Positions 35,716 to 48,141 of a DNA stretch of 64,000 nt are shown in pieces. The notes under the pieces were generated by a model that was given only the letters and a program-made list of their open reading frames with translations, was not told the DNA's origin and searched no databases. The stretch is from Gadus chalcogrammus (lineage: Eukaryota; Chordata; Actinopteri; Gadiformes; Gadidae). Location of the stretch: positions 20,543,165 to 20,607,164 of the forward strand of contig NC_079422.1 of NCBI RefSeq assembly GCF_026213295.1, given 5' to 3'. A program made the translations under genes and the position numbers. Within the stretch, counting starts at the first letter, position 1, and every line of letters starts with the position of its first letter.

Positions 35716-36133
35716 CAGAGGTTGGCAACTGGCGGCCCGCGGGCCTTATCTGGCCCGCCAGATTATTCGGAAGTTATATGATTTGTTATTATTTTATTTT
35801 TCTTCAATATCGAATATCGATATCTGGTAACTTAAGTGTAAAGGGCCGGATACAGTCAACTTTATATATTTTTTCACAACAGTTTTTGAATTTAAAAGTA
35901 TCCAATCCTGCTACCACTCCTGCGAGGTTAGAGACACAATCGTCACGGTGACGCATAAGCTGCGATGGCCTGAGTCTGAGTCATCCGAAACTATGCAATA
36001 TTAAATGAAAGGGAAGCCCTCTCTAGGCCTATATAAAACAACCATTGTGACCCGACATTATGTATTTTTGTGTGATTACTGCACGTAGAGAAAGGCAGGA
36101 GCTGTTGACAAAAGTCCACAAAAGATTTAGGAC
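35716..36133 (+). repeat. Left arm of a large inverted repeat (hAT-like end)
   Basis: Starts CAGAGGTTGGCAACTGGCGG and is matched in inverse orientation by 39064-39388, including ATATCGATATCTGGTAAC and CAGGAGCTGTTGACAAAAG. CAG-GGTTGGCAAC is a common hAT end in fish. Confidence 0.75.
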
Positions 36134-36247
36134 TGTTTAACGCAAGCAGAGTCTCTTATGAGGCTACTTCGTCTGCAGCACTTCTGACGGTGAGTAGGCT
36201 AGAAACTGCGGTTTGTGTGCGTGTGTCAGTCAGCACCCGCCGTGGTG

Positions 36248-36281
<34 letters not shown>

Positions 36282-37159
36282 GTCAGTCAGTCAGTCAGTC
36301 AGTCAGCAACCACCGTGGTATGTGTGTTGTGTTTTAAGAGTGGCTGCTTTTTTAATTGTGCCCTACTGCTCTCTTCAGCTTAGACAAGACACTTTTACCT
36401 GACAGACTCCGCTGGAGAACCAGATCGACAACTGCGCAACTTTTTCACTTTATCTTCACATTTAGGGTGAGGAGTAAGAGTTATATGGGGACAAGATCAG
36501 CAAATAAAGTCATTCAAATACCAACGGGATGTTCCCCGCTCGGTAACATTATGACATAACCTATTTTTTCTTTTCTTTTTACTTCAATAATCACAATCGC
36601 GTTTGCAGTTTATAACGTGATCAGGCATGACAGTTATGTGATAATGGCATACACTTGTTCATATTGTAGCGGGCCAGTGGGTGTGGGGTTTCCAGGCTAC
36701 CAAGTTGAACAGATATTACGACACAAAACACAGAGAGCAGTTCAAATGTAGAGTGGTTTATTTACCCAGTAAACGAAACCAGGGTGGGAAAAGGGTCGTC
36801 CACCTCCTTTATGCTATAGTTCAATGTCCGTCCAACACCTTCCACCTATCTCTCTCCCTTAGGGCGTTCCAAGCTGCCAGGCTATCACACAGATCATGCG
36901 GGTCCTTTGCTTGCCCCAGCCTCCCTAGCTCCAGCTCTAGCTCCAGTTCCAACTTCCCCTTCACATGTCTGTTTGCTAGCCCTCTTAAGCCCCAGCACCC
37001 CTGCTTAACGATCCCCAGGCTTACCTCTTTAAAAGGAAGAATTCCATATATGGCCTTGGGGTGGAGCCAGCAGGTTGCCAGACCTACCACTCCCCTCACT
37101 CCTCCCTGGTGTCTGCCACAATATGTATGTCTTTTTATAGAAATCTATATGCATATGAC
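36134..37159. other. Unclassified repeat-like sequence between the inverted arms
   Basis: Holds a GTGC/GTCA simple repeat at 36241-36307 and, from about 36680, sequence with a minus-strand AATAAACCACTC that could be an LTR polyadenylation region. No gene. Confidence 0.4.
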
Positions 37160-38033
37160 TAAGGCCCCATCCACACAAAGCCGGAATGGGTGAAACGGTT
37201 TCGATCTATCCGGTTTCGGAGTAGCTCCGTAAAGATGGAGTCAAGCGAAACCGGGTAGATCTGTAGAAACGCTGTAGTACACAATCCAGGCCCATAAGGG
37301 GCGCTGCTTCTGCTACAGAAATCCAGAAGAAAAATAAATAAGAAGAAGAGGAGAGCATGCGCATAAAGGGTGAGACTCCGTGGGTTTAACAGTCATTGGC
37401 TAGAGGGTCGAGGGGTGGGGGGATGACGTCATGGTTTACGGTGTCAGTCGGTTTCAGGCGTCACACAAATCCAAAATGAAACCGGGTAGATTTGAAACCA
37501 CCTCCGAGGGTGGTTTCAGAAGTTTACGGTTTCGATCAGCGGATTCGCTGGCTTCGTGTGGACGGAAGGCCGAACAGTACAAGACCTTCGCGGTTTCGCC
37601 ATGATATCGGCTTTGTGTGGACGGGGCCTAAGCCAGCTGACGGGCTTCGCAAATTCCAGATGCATTTTCATTAATCAATTCCTTGAACTAGCTTTTGATA
37701 ATGTTATGGCCCGCCACCTATTGGCTGGAAAATTACAAACAAACGTTTTAGCCACCTATCGACTGTTCGAAGAAACAGCAATATATCACTTGTTTCAAGG
37801 TTCTGTCTCGCATAAACAAAATGGATGACTAGCGATAAATGTGTGTTTCTGTACATTTTGTTGAACAAGATAAGCCCTACAGCAGGGTTCGGCAAGTAAG
37901 TTTGGCCTCGGGACAATTTTTTGTCGAGCCAGTAGGTGGCGGGCCAGAACATTATCAAAGGCTTGTTCAAGGAATTGATTAATGGAAATGCATCTGGTAT
38001 TTGCGATGCCCATCAGCTGGCTTAGTCATATGC
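37143..38033. repeat. Fold-back repeat interrupted by the MITE
   Basis: After removal of the MITE the left end reads GCATATGACTAAGCCAGCTG and the right end (38010-38033) is its near-perfect reverse complement. The arms continue inward through GATGCATTT-CATTAATCAATTCC (about 37660-37690 and 37968-37995) to GCCACCTATTGGCTG / GTAGGTGGC. Confidence 0.8.
37163..37628. mobile_element. PIF/Harbinger-type MITE (466 bp)
   Basis: Inverted ends GGCCCCATCCACACAAAGCC and, on the right, GGCTTTGTGTGGACGGGGCC. TAA duplication at 37160-37162 and 37629-37631. Internal CGGTTTCG / CGAAACCG motifs recur. It sits inside the left arm of another inverted repeat. Confidence 0.88.
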
Positions 38034-38585
38034 CTACCACACACTAGCAGGGTGATGAAAAATTAATTCGATCCTTTGTGGTATGGTCGTCTCAGGCTAG
38101 GTATGACGCGGAGAGTGATAAATGTTCAACACGTGGTTTATTCTAACAGAGACACAAGGTAAACGGGCTTGCGTTCTGGAGGTGCTTCATGAAGTATCTC
38201 CCGAACACAGGTAAACAAACCGTTTATATTGGGAGTTGGCGGAATATTAAATAGGCCACGCCTACATGTTCTAATTGACCCAGGTAAACCTTCGGACTGC
38301 CTTGGCTTTAGCGGAAATGGCAAAGTTGCCGTGTTTGTAGTCTTTGACTGATCTACAAAATCATAAAACTTTATTTGGTGTTGTCCATTATGTGGAGAAT
38401 AAACCATTCATAACTGTTAGCTTGAAACATGTCATCAGAAATAGCATAGATAAATGAATTTGCATCAAGGGCCGTAGCTACCATTGAGGACGAAGAGGTC
38501 ATGTCCTCTGTATTTTTTTCCTTAATTTTCGTTTCTGTGATAACGGCACAAAGGGTATATCAACCACTAGGTGACACATAGACTG
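38034..38585. other. Intergenic repeats, unclassified
   Basis: Contains a minus-strand AATAAACCACGTG near 38130-38145 (possible LTR end) and, from 38470, GGGCCGTAGCTACCATTGAGG, which looks like the end of a dispersed DNA element. No gene. Confidence 0.4.
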
Positions 38586-38589
38586 CTAT

Positions 38590-38765
38590 TGACAATACGA
38601 CTTCAGTCTCCAGATGTGGATATCATTTGTGCTTATGATGAAGGAAGGAAAGTGGCTGAAGTGATGAGAGATTCACTGCCATGCATAAACAAGCAGTGGA
38701 ACTGGCCAGCACCATTGGTGTTACCCCAATGAAGAAGAGGATTACCGTGAAAAGTTTCATCAGCA
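38590..38765 (+). pseudogene. Broken hAT transposase fragment
   Basis: One frame reads SPDVDIICAYDEGRKVAEVM and a second, after a 1-base shift, HKQAVELASTIGVTPMKKRI. This resembles the region before the C-terminal dimerisation domain of hAT/TTF-zinc-finger transposases in fish. Frameshifted and truncated. Confidence 0.55.
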
Positions 38766-39063
38766 ACACGGTACTGTGTGTGTGTGTGTTCTTTTTTTCG
38801 GAGGAGGGATTGAACTTGATTGAAGTAAAAAATGTAATAAAAGAGAAGTTAATTCATAATTTAGCCGAGCGGGGGACATCCCGTTGGTATTTGAATGACT
38901 TTATTTGCTGATCTTGTCCCCTTATAACTCTAACTCCTTACCCTAAATGTGAAGATTAAGTGAAAAAGTTGTGCATTTGACAGCCTGGTTCACCAACAGT
39001 CTTCCAGGTAAAAGTGTCCATTGAAAGTTCCTCATTGTAAGTAAAAGTCTCAGGGCTTGGCGT

Positions 39064-39388
39064 CTTAAATCTTTTGTGGACTTTTGTCAACAGCTCCTGC
39101 CTTTCTCTACGTGCAGTAATCACACAAAAATGCGTAATGTCAGGTCGCCATGGTTGCTGTATATAGGCCTATGGAGGGGGGTTTCCTTTCATTTAATGTT
39201 GCATAGATTCCAATAACTCTCCCACTCGCAGCTTACGAGTGACGATTGTGTTACATTTGTTACATGTGTTACTTTACATTTAAGCTACCAGATATTGATA
39301 TTCGATGTATAGAAAAAATAAATCATATGACTTCAGAATAATCTGGCGGGCCAGTTATGGCCTGCCGGCCGCCAGTTGCCAACCCCTG
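39064..39388 (-). repeat. Right arm of a large inverted repeat (hAT-like end)
   Basis: Inverse of 35716-36133 with some deletions; ends GTTGCCAACCCCTG. The flanks (gtaaaggt left, ccctatag right) do not match, so the two arms may be separate insertions rather than ends of one element. Confidence 0.7.
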
Positions 39389-40002
39389 CCCTATAGGAAG
39401 TGATGCAATTAGTAAGTGACCTAGGGGTCAAGGACAATCCGGAGTGAGTTAGAGGTCCGGGGTATCTTTTATATGAAAGAGGCATCATCAAATGTGCCAA
39501 TGGAAATAAAAGACATTCAATTTATATTAAAGTCATTGAAAAAGGAAGGGAATTGGTCCATTAGAGCCATGGGAATCTGTGAACATCTCGAGTCACTGTA
39601 AAAAGGGAGCTGCATGCAGCGGCATAACCCTAACCCCAACCATAAACCGCTGATTGAGGGAATTATTCAGGATATTTATTTTCAACATTCCACAGTCCTA
39701 TGACTATTCAAAGGTTTTCAAATTGGTCACACATATATGTATCCTGGTAAAGAAGGTCTCCAAAATGTTTGACACACCTAACTCAACATGCAGAATATTG
39801 TACCTCTTGGACCCATAACCTCCGTTGTGTCCAACATTTCGCTTTAAAGAAGAAAAAAAATCTAAACGTTGATGTAGAAATTAGAGTTAATCCATGCTCA
39901 ATTTCAGACCAGCACAGAAAAAGATGCTCTTATGCTGCACTAGTAGGTTGTCTATGAAGAAAAAAACAATAGTAAGAAAAATTGTCACCATTGCACTTTC
40001 AG
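39389..40002. other. Region upstream of the gasdermin first coding exon
   Basis: No recognised element. It presumably holds the gasdermin promoter or a 5' non-coding exon, but I cannot point to either. Confidence 0.4.
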
Positions 40003-40224
40003 GTTTTACCAGCTCAGAGATGTTTGCAAAAGCTACTGCAAATTTTTTAGAGGAAGTGGATCCCACCGGCAATCTGATTCCAGTATCCAGTTGCAATGAC
40101 TCTTTTAATGTTTTGTCAATCGTGAGGAAGCAAAAGGGTGGATGGCTGTTTCAGAAAACCAAATATGTTGCCACTGGTTTTACCCTTAATGACATCTTAC
40201 GCGGTGACACCCTGATACAGCCAG
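40003..40224 (+). CDS. gsdme: gsdme-like first coding exon
   Basis: Acceptor CACTTTCAG at 39994-40002, 17 non-coding bases, ATG at 40020, then 68 codons plus one base. Contains MFAKATANFLEEVD and GFTLNDILRGD. The acceptor before the ATG implies a non-coding exon upstream. Donor CCAG/GTATGC. Confidence 0.88.
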
Positions 40225-43200
40225 GTATGCATAACTCACAATATTCTCATTTGCAGTTAAAAATGTTTTCTTTGTCATTTTACCTATCTATGGTTGGTTT
40301 TTAATAACTGCATTTTTGCGCATACTGTGCAACGACAACAGCTGTCACACTGACAGAATTCGCAAACTACACTCAAAGTGGGAGCGAAAAATCCCAGGCA
40401 GGCTTGGAGGCCAACTTGCATCCTGAACTTGCCAAACTGGAAGTGGAACATAAAGGCACTTCAAAGCACAACATTTCCTTTGGCAGTTTGAAGAAAGAAG
40501 ATCTAAATTTGCCGCAGCTAATTAAAGATTCCAAAGGCAGGTAAGATGTCTCCTAATCCAACCATAACAGGGACGTTATCAGGGGAAAACGTACCTTTCA
40601 ACTTTGTTCCACCTTGAATAGCTGCATGGTAAAACACTTGGTTGATTACTAACATGGTCTGTGATGTCATTATTTATGTTTGCATTTAAATTATATCAAT
40701 CATATTTTAAATGCACAATAACTAGTAAAAAGCAACAAACAAACTTTCCTGGCTAGGTTCCTCGACATGCATCACAGCCTGATCAAGCAGGCTCGAGAGA
40801 AAGATGGGGTGTTTGGACTCGTGACGCAGAAGATTGTGACGACTCAGACATCAACAATTAGTCAGGGTGAAGAACTGGCAAACAGTCTAGGAGGCCAGAT
40901 TAGGCACATGGTCCTTAAGGTATGTGGGATATACGGAGCGGCCAAATGCTAGAGTGATTTCCCTTTGTAAATATAGTACATATGCGTGAAAGGGCTGAGT
41001 GCTTTGTGTGTTCTCTATCGATGATTAGATCAATAGCAAGTAGAAATTTTCCAATACCAATTTTTTCCTGACTCAGATTCCTGAACTTGAGTATCGGCCG
41101 ATTCTGAGTATTTACCGATACAGCATCAAGCATCGTAACTACTAATAGCACTTGTTCTTATTGAAGGGTTCTCTTAGCAATGTGTAGTCGGTTCACTTAC
41201 TGTAGACAGCAATTATTTTCAGAACTAGATCATTTAGACAACTCTAACAACAAGGTAGTTGCATTAAACAATAAAATTATTATTAGGAATATATTATAGG
41301 AATACGCACACTACATGTTTTAGGTGTGGCTGCCTTATGATTCTTAACACCAATAGCAACACGCATGACCATTTCCTTAAGCTAATGTCTACCTGCTAAT
41401 GTTTATATATTTTTAGATGTGCCTTAAAGCGAATGCAAGCTTAACCAAAGGAAGATCTTTGGAACTGACTATACAACCACATACGACCATCGCTTACAAG
41501 CAATATGTACTAAGAATGAAACCCAAAGGAGACTTTGGTGAGTGAACGGCATGATACTAGTAAATTGGTTGAAGGTCTGCAAAGAGCCACAAAATGTTTC
41601 ACAGTTCTGTCAAAATATTTTTGTTATGATATTGAAAATAAACTCCTATCATATTTCCCCCCGCGCACCCTTGAGGCCTGGATTTCCTGTCTGAGAAATC
41701 TTCTGTGACGTTCCAGACAGATGACTGGTACCCACCCGGCTGTACCTGGCTAACAGAGGGTAGGGATAAGCTGTGGTGTCTTTCACAGTCAGCCATCAGT
41801 CCTTTCAGACTATAGTCCCTTAAGCAGACTGTAATGTTGAAAGGGCTGTAGAGCTATTTGGGCTGCTTGCATTGATGAGTTGCAAGAGGTCTTTAGAAGG
41901 TTATTTTTCAAGTTGTAAAGCTCAGAACCTGTGCTCCAAGATGATCTCATGAATGTGTATATCCTTTATTGGTGATTCACAGATTAGCATAATGTATGGA
42001 TTGTTTTTATGAATACTCAATGTGTCTTCAATGGTTCCGAAAAATATAGGAGATTGTAGTTTACTGTACAATGCATCTAATACCTGGTCCATACCCTTGC
42101 TTTACAAACAAGCAAACAATTTGTGCTGAGAAGAACAGCTTTGCCAAGACTAGCTGATATTACTGATAGCAAGATAACTTTTAATAAAAGCTTCAGGTAC
42201 AATTGCAGATGTAGTTCAAAATTGAATAGAAGTGATTTGGAACCACAGTTTATTTTGTGTACATGATGTCGAATGAGCTTTTTTGTGATTATGTCTTCTA
42301 TTTATGACCGATTTGCAGAAGTGGCCACGCTGAGTCGTAACTTTGCACTGCTTTCGGGTCTCAAAGCATCTATCAGGACCTCTCTGCTCCAGCACCTCAT
42401 TTCTGTCATGATGCAGTGCGGGGCAGTCCATCTACTGGAGAGGGTGGTAAGATCTCCAGTCATTGTATATATCATTTTTATTTGTATTTGTATTGTCTAT
42501 TTAATGTTTGTATTTGTGGATGTGCTCTTGTTCTCTCTCAGCTAAGCCAGATGCTCGATGGCAAACGCCCCTCTCTGGACTGTGTTGAGATAGAGCCTCA
42601 GAGACAGGCCCTCCAGGTCATGCTGGATGTCCTGTCTGACGAAGACAATGGACTGGAGACGGAGGACTCCAGCAGTCCTCTCGGTGCATTTCACCTCGTT
42701 ACCAGCGCCCTGGCTGGTAGGTGGGCCTGACCTTCACCGTAATTTGTAGCATAGCAGCTGCACAGTAGTTGCTGTGCCACATCTCATGCTAAATCTTAGT
42801 GTTAAATGGTCACACCCGGTGTTTCAGAAATGCCGGATGACGGTCTTGCTGTCCTGATGTCGAGCTGCACTCCCCGAGTGCTGAGATCCCTGGCGCTCCT
42901 GGTATGCATTACATTGCTCCGCTGAATATTATATAGAAATACAATGTATAATCATGCCATCTGGTGGACCCTTTTATCCAAAGCGTTTGTACAATACCCT
43001 GAGTTCAAACATTGGGGCAGCCGTGCAGTGTTAAGGCCATGCTTGAGCCGGAAAGGAGTGGAATATTGAACCAATTACCTCTGAAACCTTTTTTAGGGTT
43101 CAGGGCAAATTTTTGATGTGATGATGTCGTGTCCTCACACATGTCTCAGGTGCAGTGTGTGATCGAAAATGGGGAGATGTCTCTGAGCAGTGATGACCTC

Positions 43201-43374
43201 GCTCCCCTGACCGGGGAGACCTTCCAGTTGACAGAGCTGCTGTTCAGCTCCTGTGGAGTGGAGCTGCAGAGAGACGGAGACGTGCTGAAGACGAAGCTCA
43301 GCGAGAGCTACCAGCCGCGGCCACTTGTCCTCTGCTTGGCCATAAAAGGCCTTGCTTCCATGGCCAACTGTTAA
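40003..43374 (+). CDS. gsdme: Gasdermin-E-like pore-forming protein
   Basis: Gene-level entry, coding from ATG 40020 to TAA 43372-43374. Exons 40003-40224, 40342-40540, 40757-40919, 41417-41537, 42319-42446, 42542-42716, 42828-42901 and 43150-43374 join in one frame of 429 codons. N-terminal pore-forming domain starts MFAKATANFLEEVDPTGNLI, as in GSDME; the C-terminal autoinhibitory domain is all helical with LVTSALAEMPDD near its end. Family knowledge: proteolysis between the domains frees the N-terminal part, which inserts into the inner leaflet and forms pores. Human GSDME has about 496 residues, so this product is about 65 shorter; the shortfall falls at the exon 4/5 junction, where the linker with its caspase site should be. 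Teleosts have more than one gsdme copy, so the exact ortholog is not set. Confidence 0.85.
40342..40540 (+). CDS. gsdme: gsdme-like exon 2
   Basis: Two bases, 65 codons, two bases. Reads FANYTQSGSEKSQAGLEANL, then SFGSLKKEDLNLPQLIKDS, the amphipathic strand region used in pore insertion in this family. Donor GGCAG/GTAAGA. Confidence 0.87.
40757..40919 (+). CDS. gsdme: gsdme-like exon 3
   Basis: One base plus 54 codons. Contains GVFGLVTQKIVTTQTSTIS, the conserved VLTQKI-type strand of gasdermin N domains. Acceptor CTGGCTAG, donor AAG/GTATGT. Confidence 0.87.
41417..41537 (+). CDS. gsdme: gsdme-like exon 4: end of the N-terminal domain
   Basis: 40 codons plus one base. Contains LELTIQPHTTIAYKQYVLRM and ends KPKGDF, aligned with the last strand of the pore domain. 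Donor TTTG/GTGAGT. Confidence 0.85.
41538..42318 (+). other. gsdme: gsdme-like intron at the expected linker position
   Basis: 781 bases. I find no convincing exon. The only phase-compatible candidate is a 39-base segment, 41721-41759 (acceptor CAGACAG, donor GTAGGG, reading DDWYPPGCTWLTE), which has no resemblance to a gasdermin linker. Confidence 0.55.
42319..42446 (+). CDS. gsdme: gsdme-like exon 5: start of the C-terminal domain
   Basis: Two bases plus 42 codons. Reads VATLSRNFALLSGLKASIRT then LLQHLISVMMQ, a helical segment matching the first helices after the linker. Joins exon 4 in phase to give a Glu codon. Confidence 0.83.
42542..42716 (+). CDS. gsdme: gsdme-like exon 6
   Basis: 58 codons plus one base. 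Reads LSQMLDGKRPSLDCVEIEPQ, then an acidic stretch LSDEDNGLETEDSSS and FHLVTSALA. Acceptor CTCTCTCAG, donor GCTG/GTAGGT. Confidence 0.83.
42828..42901 (+). CDS. gsdme: gsdme-like exon 7
   Basis: Two bases plus 24 codons. Reads EMPDDGLAVLMSSCTPRVLR, matching the ALAEMPD helix of GSDME C domains. Donor CTG/GTATGC. Confidence 0.83.
43150..43374 (+). CDS. gsdme: gsdme-like terminal exon 8
   Basis: 74 codons plus TAA. Reads PLTGETFQLTELLFSSCGVE and ends LCLAIKGLASMANC, the usual hydrophobic end of GSDME-like proteins. Acceptor ATGTCTCAG. A candidate AATAAA lies at 43756-43761. Confidence 0.85.
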   Translation: MQCVIENGEMSLSSDDLAPLTGETFQLTELLFSSCGVELQRDGDVLKTKLSESYQPRPLVLCLAIKGLASMANC

Positions 43375-44761
43375 ATAGGGACAGGAAAAGCCAGGGTGCT
43401 CACAATATGATATCTCAAAGGTTTTTGAGCACCAATATTATATGGATTGCGGTTCTATATTGCGAAAAAATGATATTCCTTTTTTTGGTGAAATGTTATC
43501 TTTTGTTCCTGGCCTACTATTCTTTCTTCAAAAAAATTGGTTTGTGTCAACCTAACAATAAGTATTGCAGAAGGAAAGAATTTATATTCTTACATGATTT
43601 ATTCTGTTTTTTTCACAATGAAGGATGTACAATGAAGGATGTACATTTTCTATTGTATTGTGTACAATTGTGTATTGATTGTGTTTTACCTTATCAATCC
43701 CATTGCCTTTAAATCAACAACCTTATTAATACACACAACAACAATACAATCCATAAATAAACATAAACAACCCTTTTTTAAAATATGCTTCTTAAACCAT
43801 TATTAAACTCCTCTTTCTTATGAAATAAATCGGTTTTCCCTCAGCTTGCCTTGTTTCTGATTCCTTTTCTTTATTTTGTGTCCGCGATTTCCAAATGAGG
43901 GTTAGGGTTAGCGCTCGGGCATTAGCAGTCACTCGACTCACGATTAGCTGCGTCACTGTTTTGGGGAATCCTCGTTCAGGGATGGGCTAAACTATTTTGC
44001 GCCTTCTGTAAGGGTTGAGAGTGAGCCGTTTTGTCACACAATCTATCGGTACAATCGGTAGGCCTACTAAAAAATAATTGGCAAACAAAGAACAACTTTC
44101 CAGCCCAGACTTTTCAAAGGGACATTACCCCATTGGGGCCCTGGGTACCCAGTAAACTTTTCCCGACACTACAAAGCCCCTGGCCTGCACGCACACGCGT
44201 AATTTGTCAAACAAAACTATAAACGAAGACCCTGACCAGAGCGTAATCTATTAATTAGATAAACATTCTGTGACACAAAATATATAATAGATCAATGGCG
44301 AAAAATAAAGATTAGGCTATTTATTTTTTATATATTTTTCATAAACAACGTTTCAGAGACTAATTTCAAGGCCTATAGCCTTGAAATTAAGCAAGAGCTT
44401 TTTCCAGAGAGGCATGTTTCTGTACGAATGTCATCTGTAGGCCTAAGTCATGTCATCTCTTCCTGGATGGCTGCTTCTCTGATGTGCATGTTCGACCTCC
44501 TCTCTCGAACTCCGTTCCTCCTTGTCTTCAGCTGGTAAAGCCAAGCTCGATGCTGCCCCTGATTTATTGCTCAGCTACGAATTGTTTGGCGGAACTTACA
44601 AAAAAATAAAATAATAATTGGATTGGTTGTTCAAAATGGTTCATTTGGATCCAAACAGCAATATACACTTGAAAGAACCCCTCTCCGACCTCAACCTGCA
44701 CACCCTTAACGCACGTCCTGGTCTGAGGAAAACTCTTCCAACTCGGCGCGCATCCCCCCAT
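43375..44761. other. gsdme 3'UTR and intergenic
   Basis: AT-rich. A 15-base direct repeat AATGAAGGATGTACA is doubled at 43616-43645. A dispersed repeat at 44078-44195 resembles 22548-22660. No gene recognised. Confidence 0.5.
43756..43761 (+). terminator. gsdme: Candidate polyadenylation signal for the gasdermin
   Basis: AATAAA about 380 bases after the stop codon in an AT-rich context. Use not shown. Confidence 0.35.
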
Positions 44762-45005
44762 ATCGACCGCGGCTGACTTTGAATGCGCCAACGGGCGGAG
44801 GTGCACTGCTTTGGAAGAATTTGACGCTATTCCGGTCAGTACAACCTACCCACCCAAAAGAGTCGGTGCCGTGGGGGGGGCGTGGCTCGGACCTCATACT
44901 GCGGACTTCCCTTACATGGACAGATACGGCACTCCGGGCTCAGCGCGCAACGAGGACGCACACACCCACCAAGCCGTAAGTGGACCCAATGAGCTTATGA
45001 TTTGT
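44762..45005 (+). other. Exon-like block, copy 2 of a pair flanking the gasdermin
   Basis: Open frame reading ADFECANGRRCTALEEFD, then ADFPYMDRYGTPGSARNEDA, ending in HTHQA at a strong donor (GCC/GTAAGT at 44976). Similar to 35396-35610 over its whole length with indels. The protein is not recognised and no downstream exon was found. Confidence 0.45.
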
Positions 45006-47750
<2,745 letters not shown>

Positions 47751-48133
47751 CAGGGGCCTCCATCTCAACTTACTTGGGGGCCGCCGGAGGTAGAGTCTGG
47801 GTCAGGCTGGGCCGCATCATGTATTCCACAGAAAAAAGGAGCACAACTGACCCAATCTAAGTTAATGATCGGGCTATAATTAGATCACGTGATATGTAAT
47901 CGCTGACAACACTGGACATTTCATAGTGGTTGGTGGAAACCGGGACATTTTAGCGTCCTTTGGGACTGTCCCAGCAAAACCGGGACATCTGGTCACCCTA
48001 TCACAAGTGATAAAAAAGCGTGGCATAAATGTGCATTTGACAATAACAGTATACTTTGATGTCAAGTAGAGGGCCACAAAATATCATCCCGCTGGCCTCA
48101 ATTGGCCTCCGGGCCGCGAGTTTGAGACCCCTG
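47751..48133. mobile_element. Non-autonomous hAT element (383 bp)
   Basis: Begins CAGGGGCCTCCATCTCAA and ends GTTTGAGACCCCTG. Flanks tcttaaag (47743-47750) and tcttaaaa (48134-48141) match at 7 of 8 bases. Its centre (about 47895-48005) carries the separate repeat motif ACCGGGACATCTGGTCACCC, so it may itself be composite. Confidence 0.82.
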
Positions 48134-48141
48134 TCTTAAAA

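Noticed and set aside
41721..41759. 39-base phase-compatible micro-exon in the gasdermin linker intron
   Set aside because: Borders are weak and the peptide has no likeness to a gasdermin linker; kept only as a candidate to test with RNA data.
43616..43645. Direct repeat considered as a possible CRISPR-like or transposon duplication
   Set aside because: Only two adjacent 15-base copies with no spacer; a simple tandem slip in a 3' flanking region.
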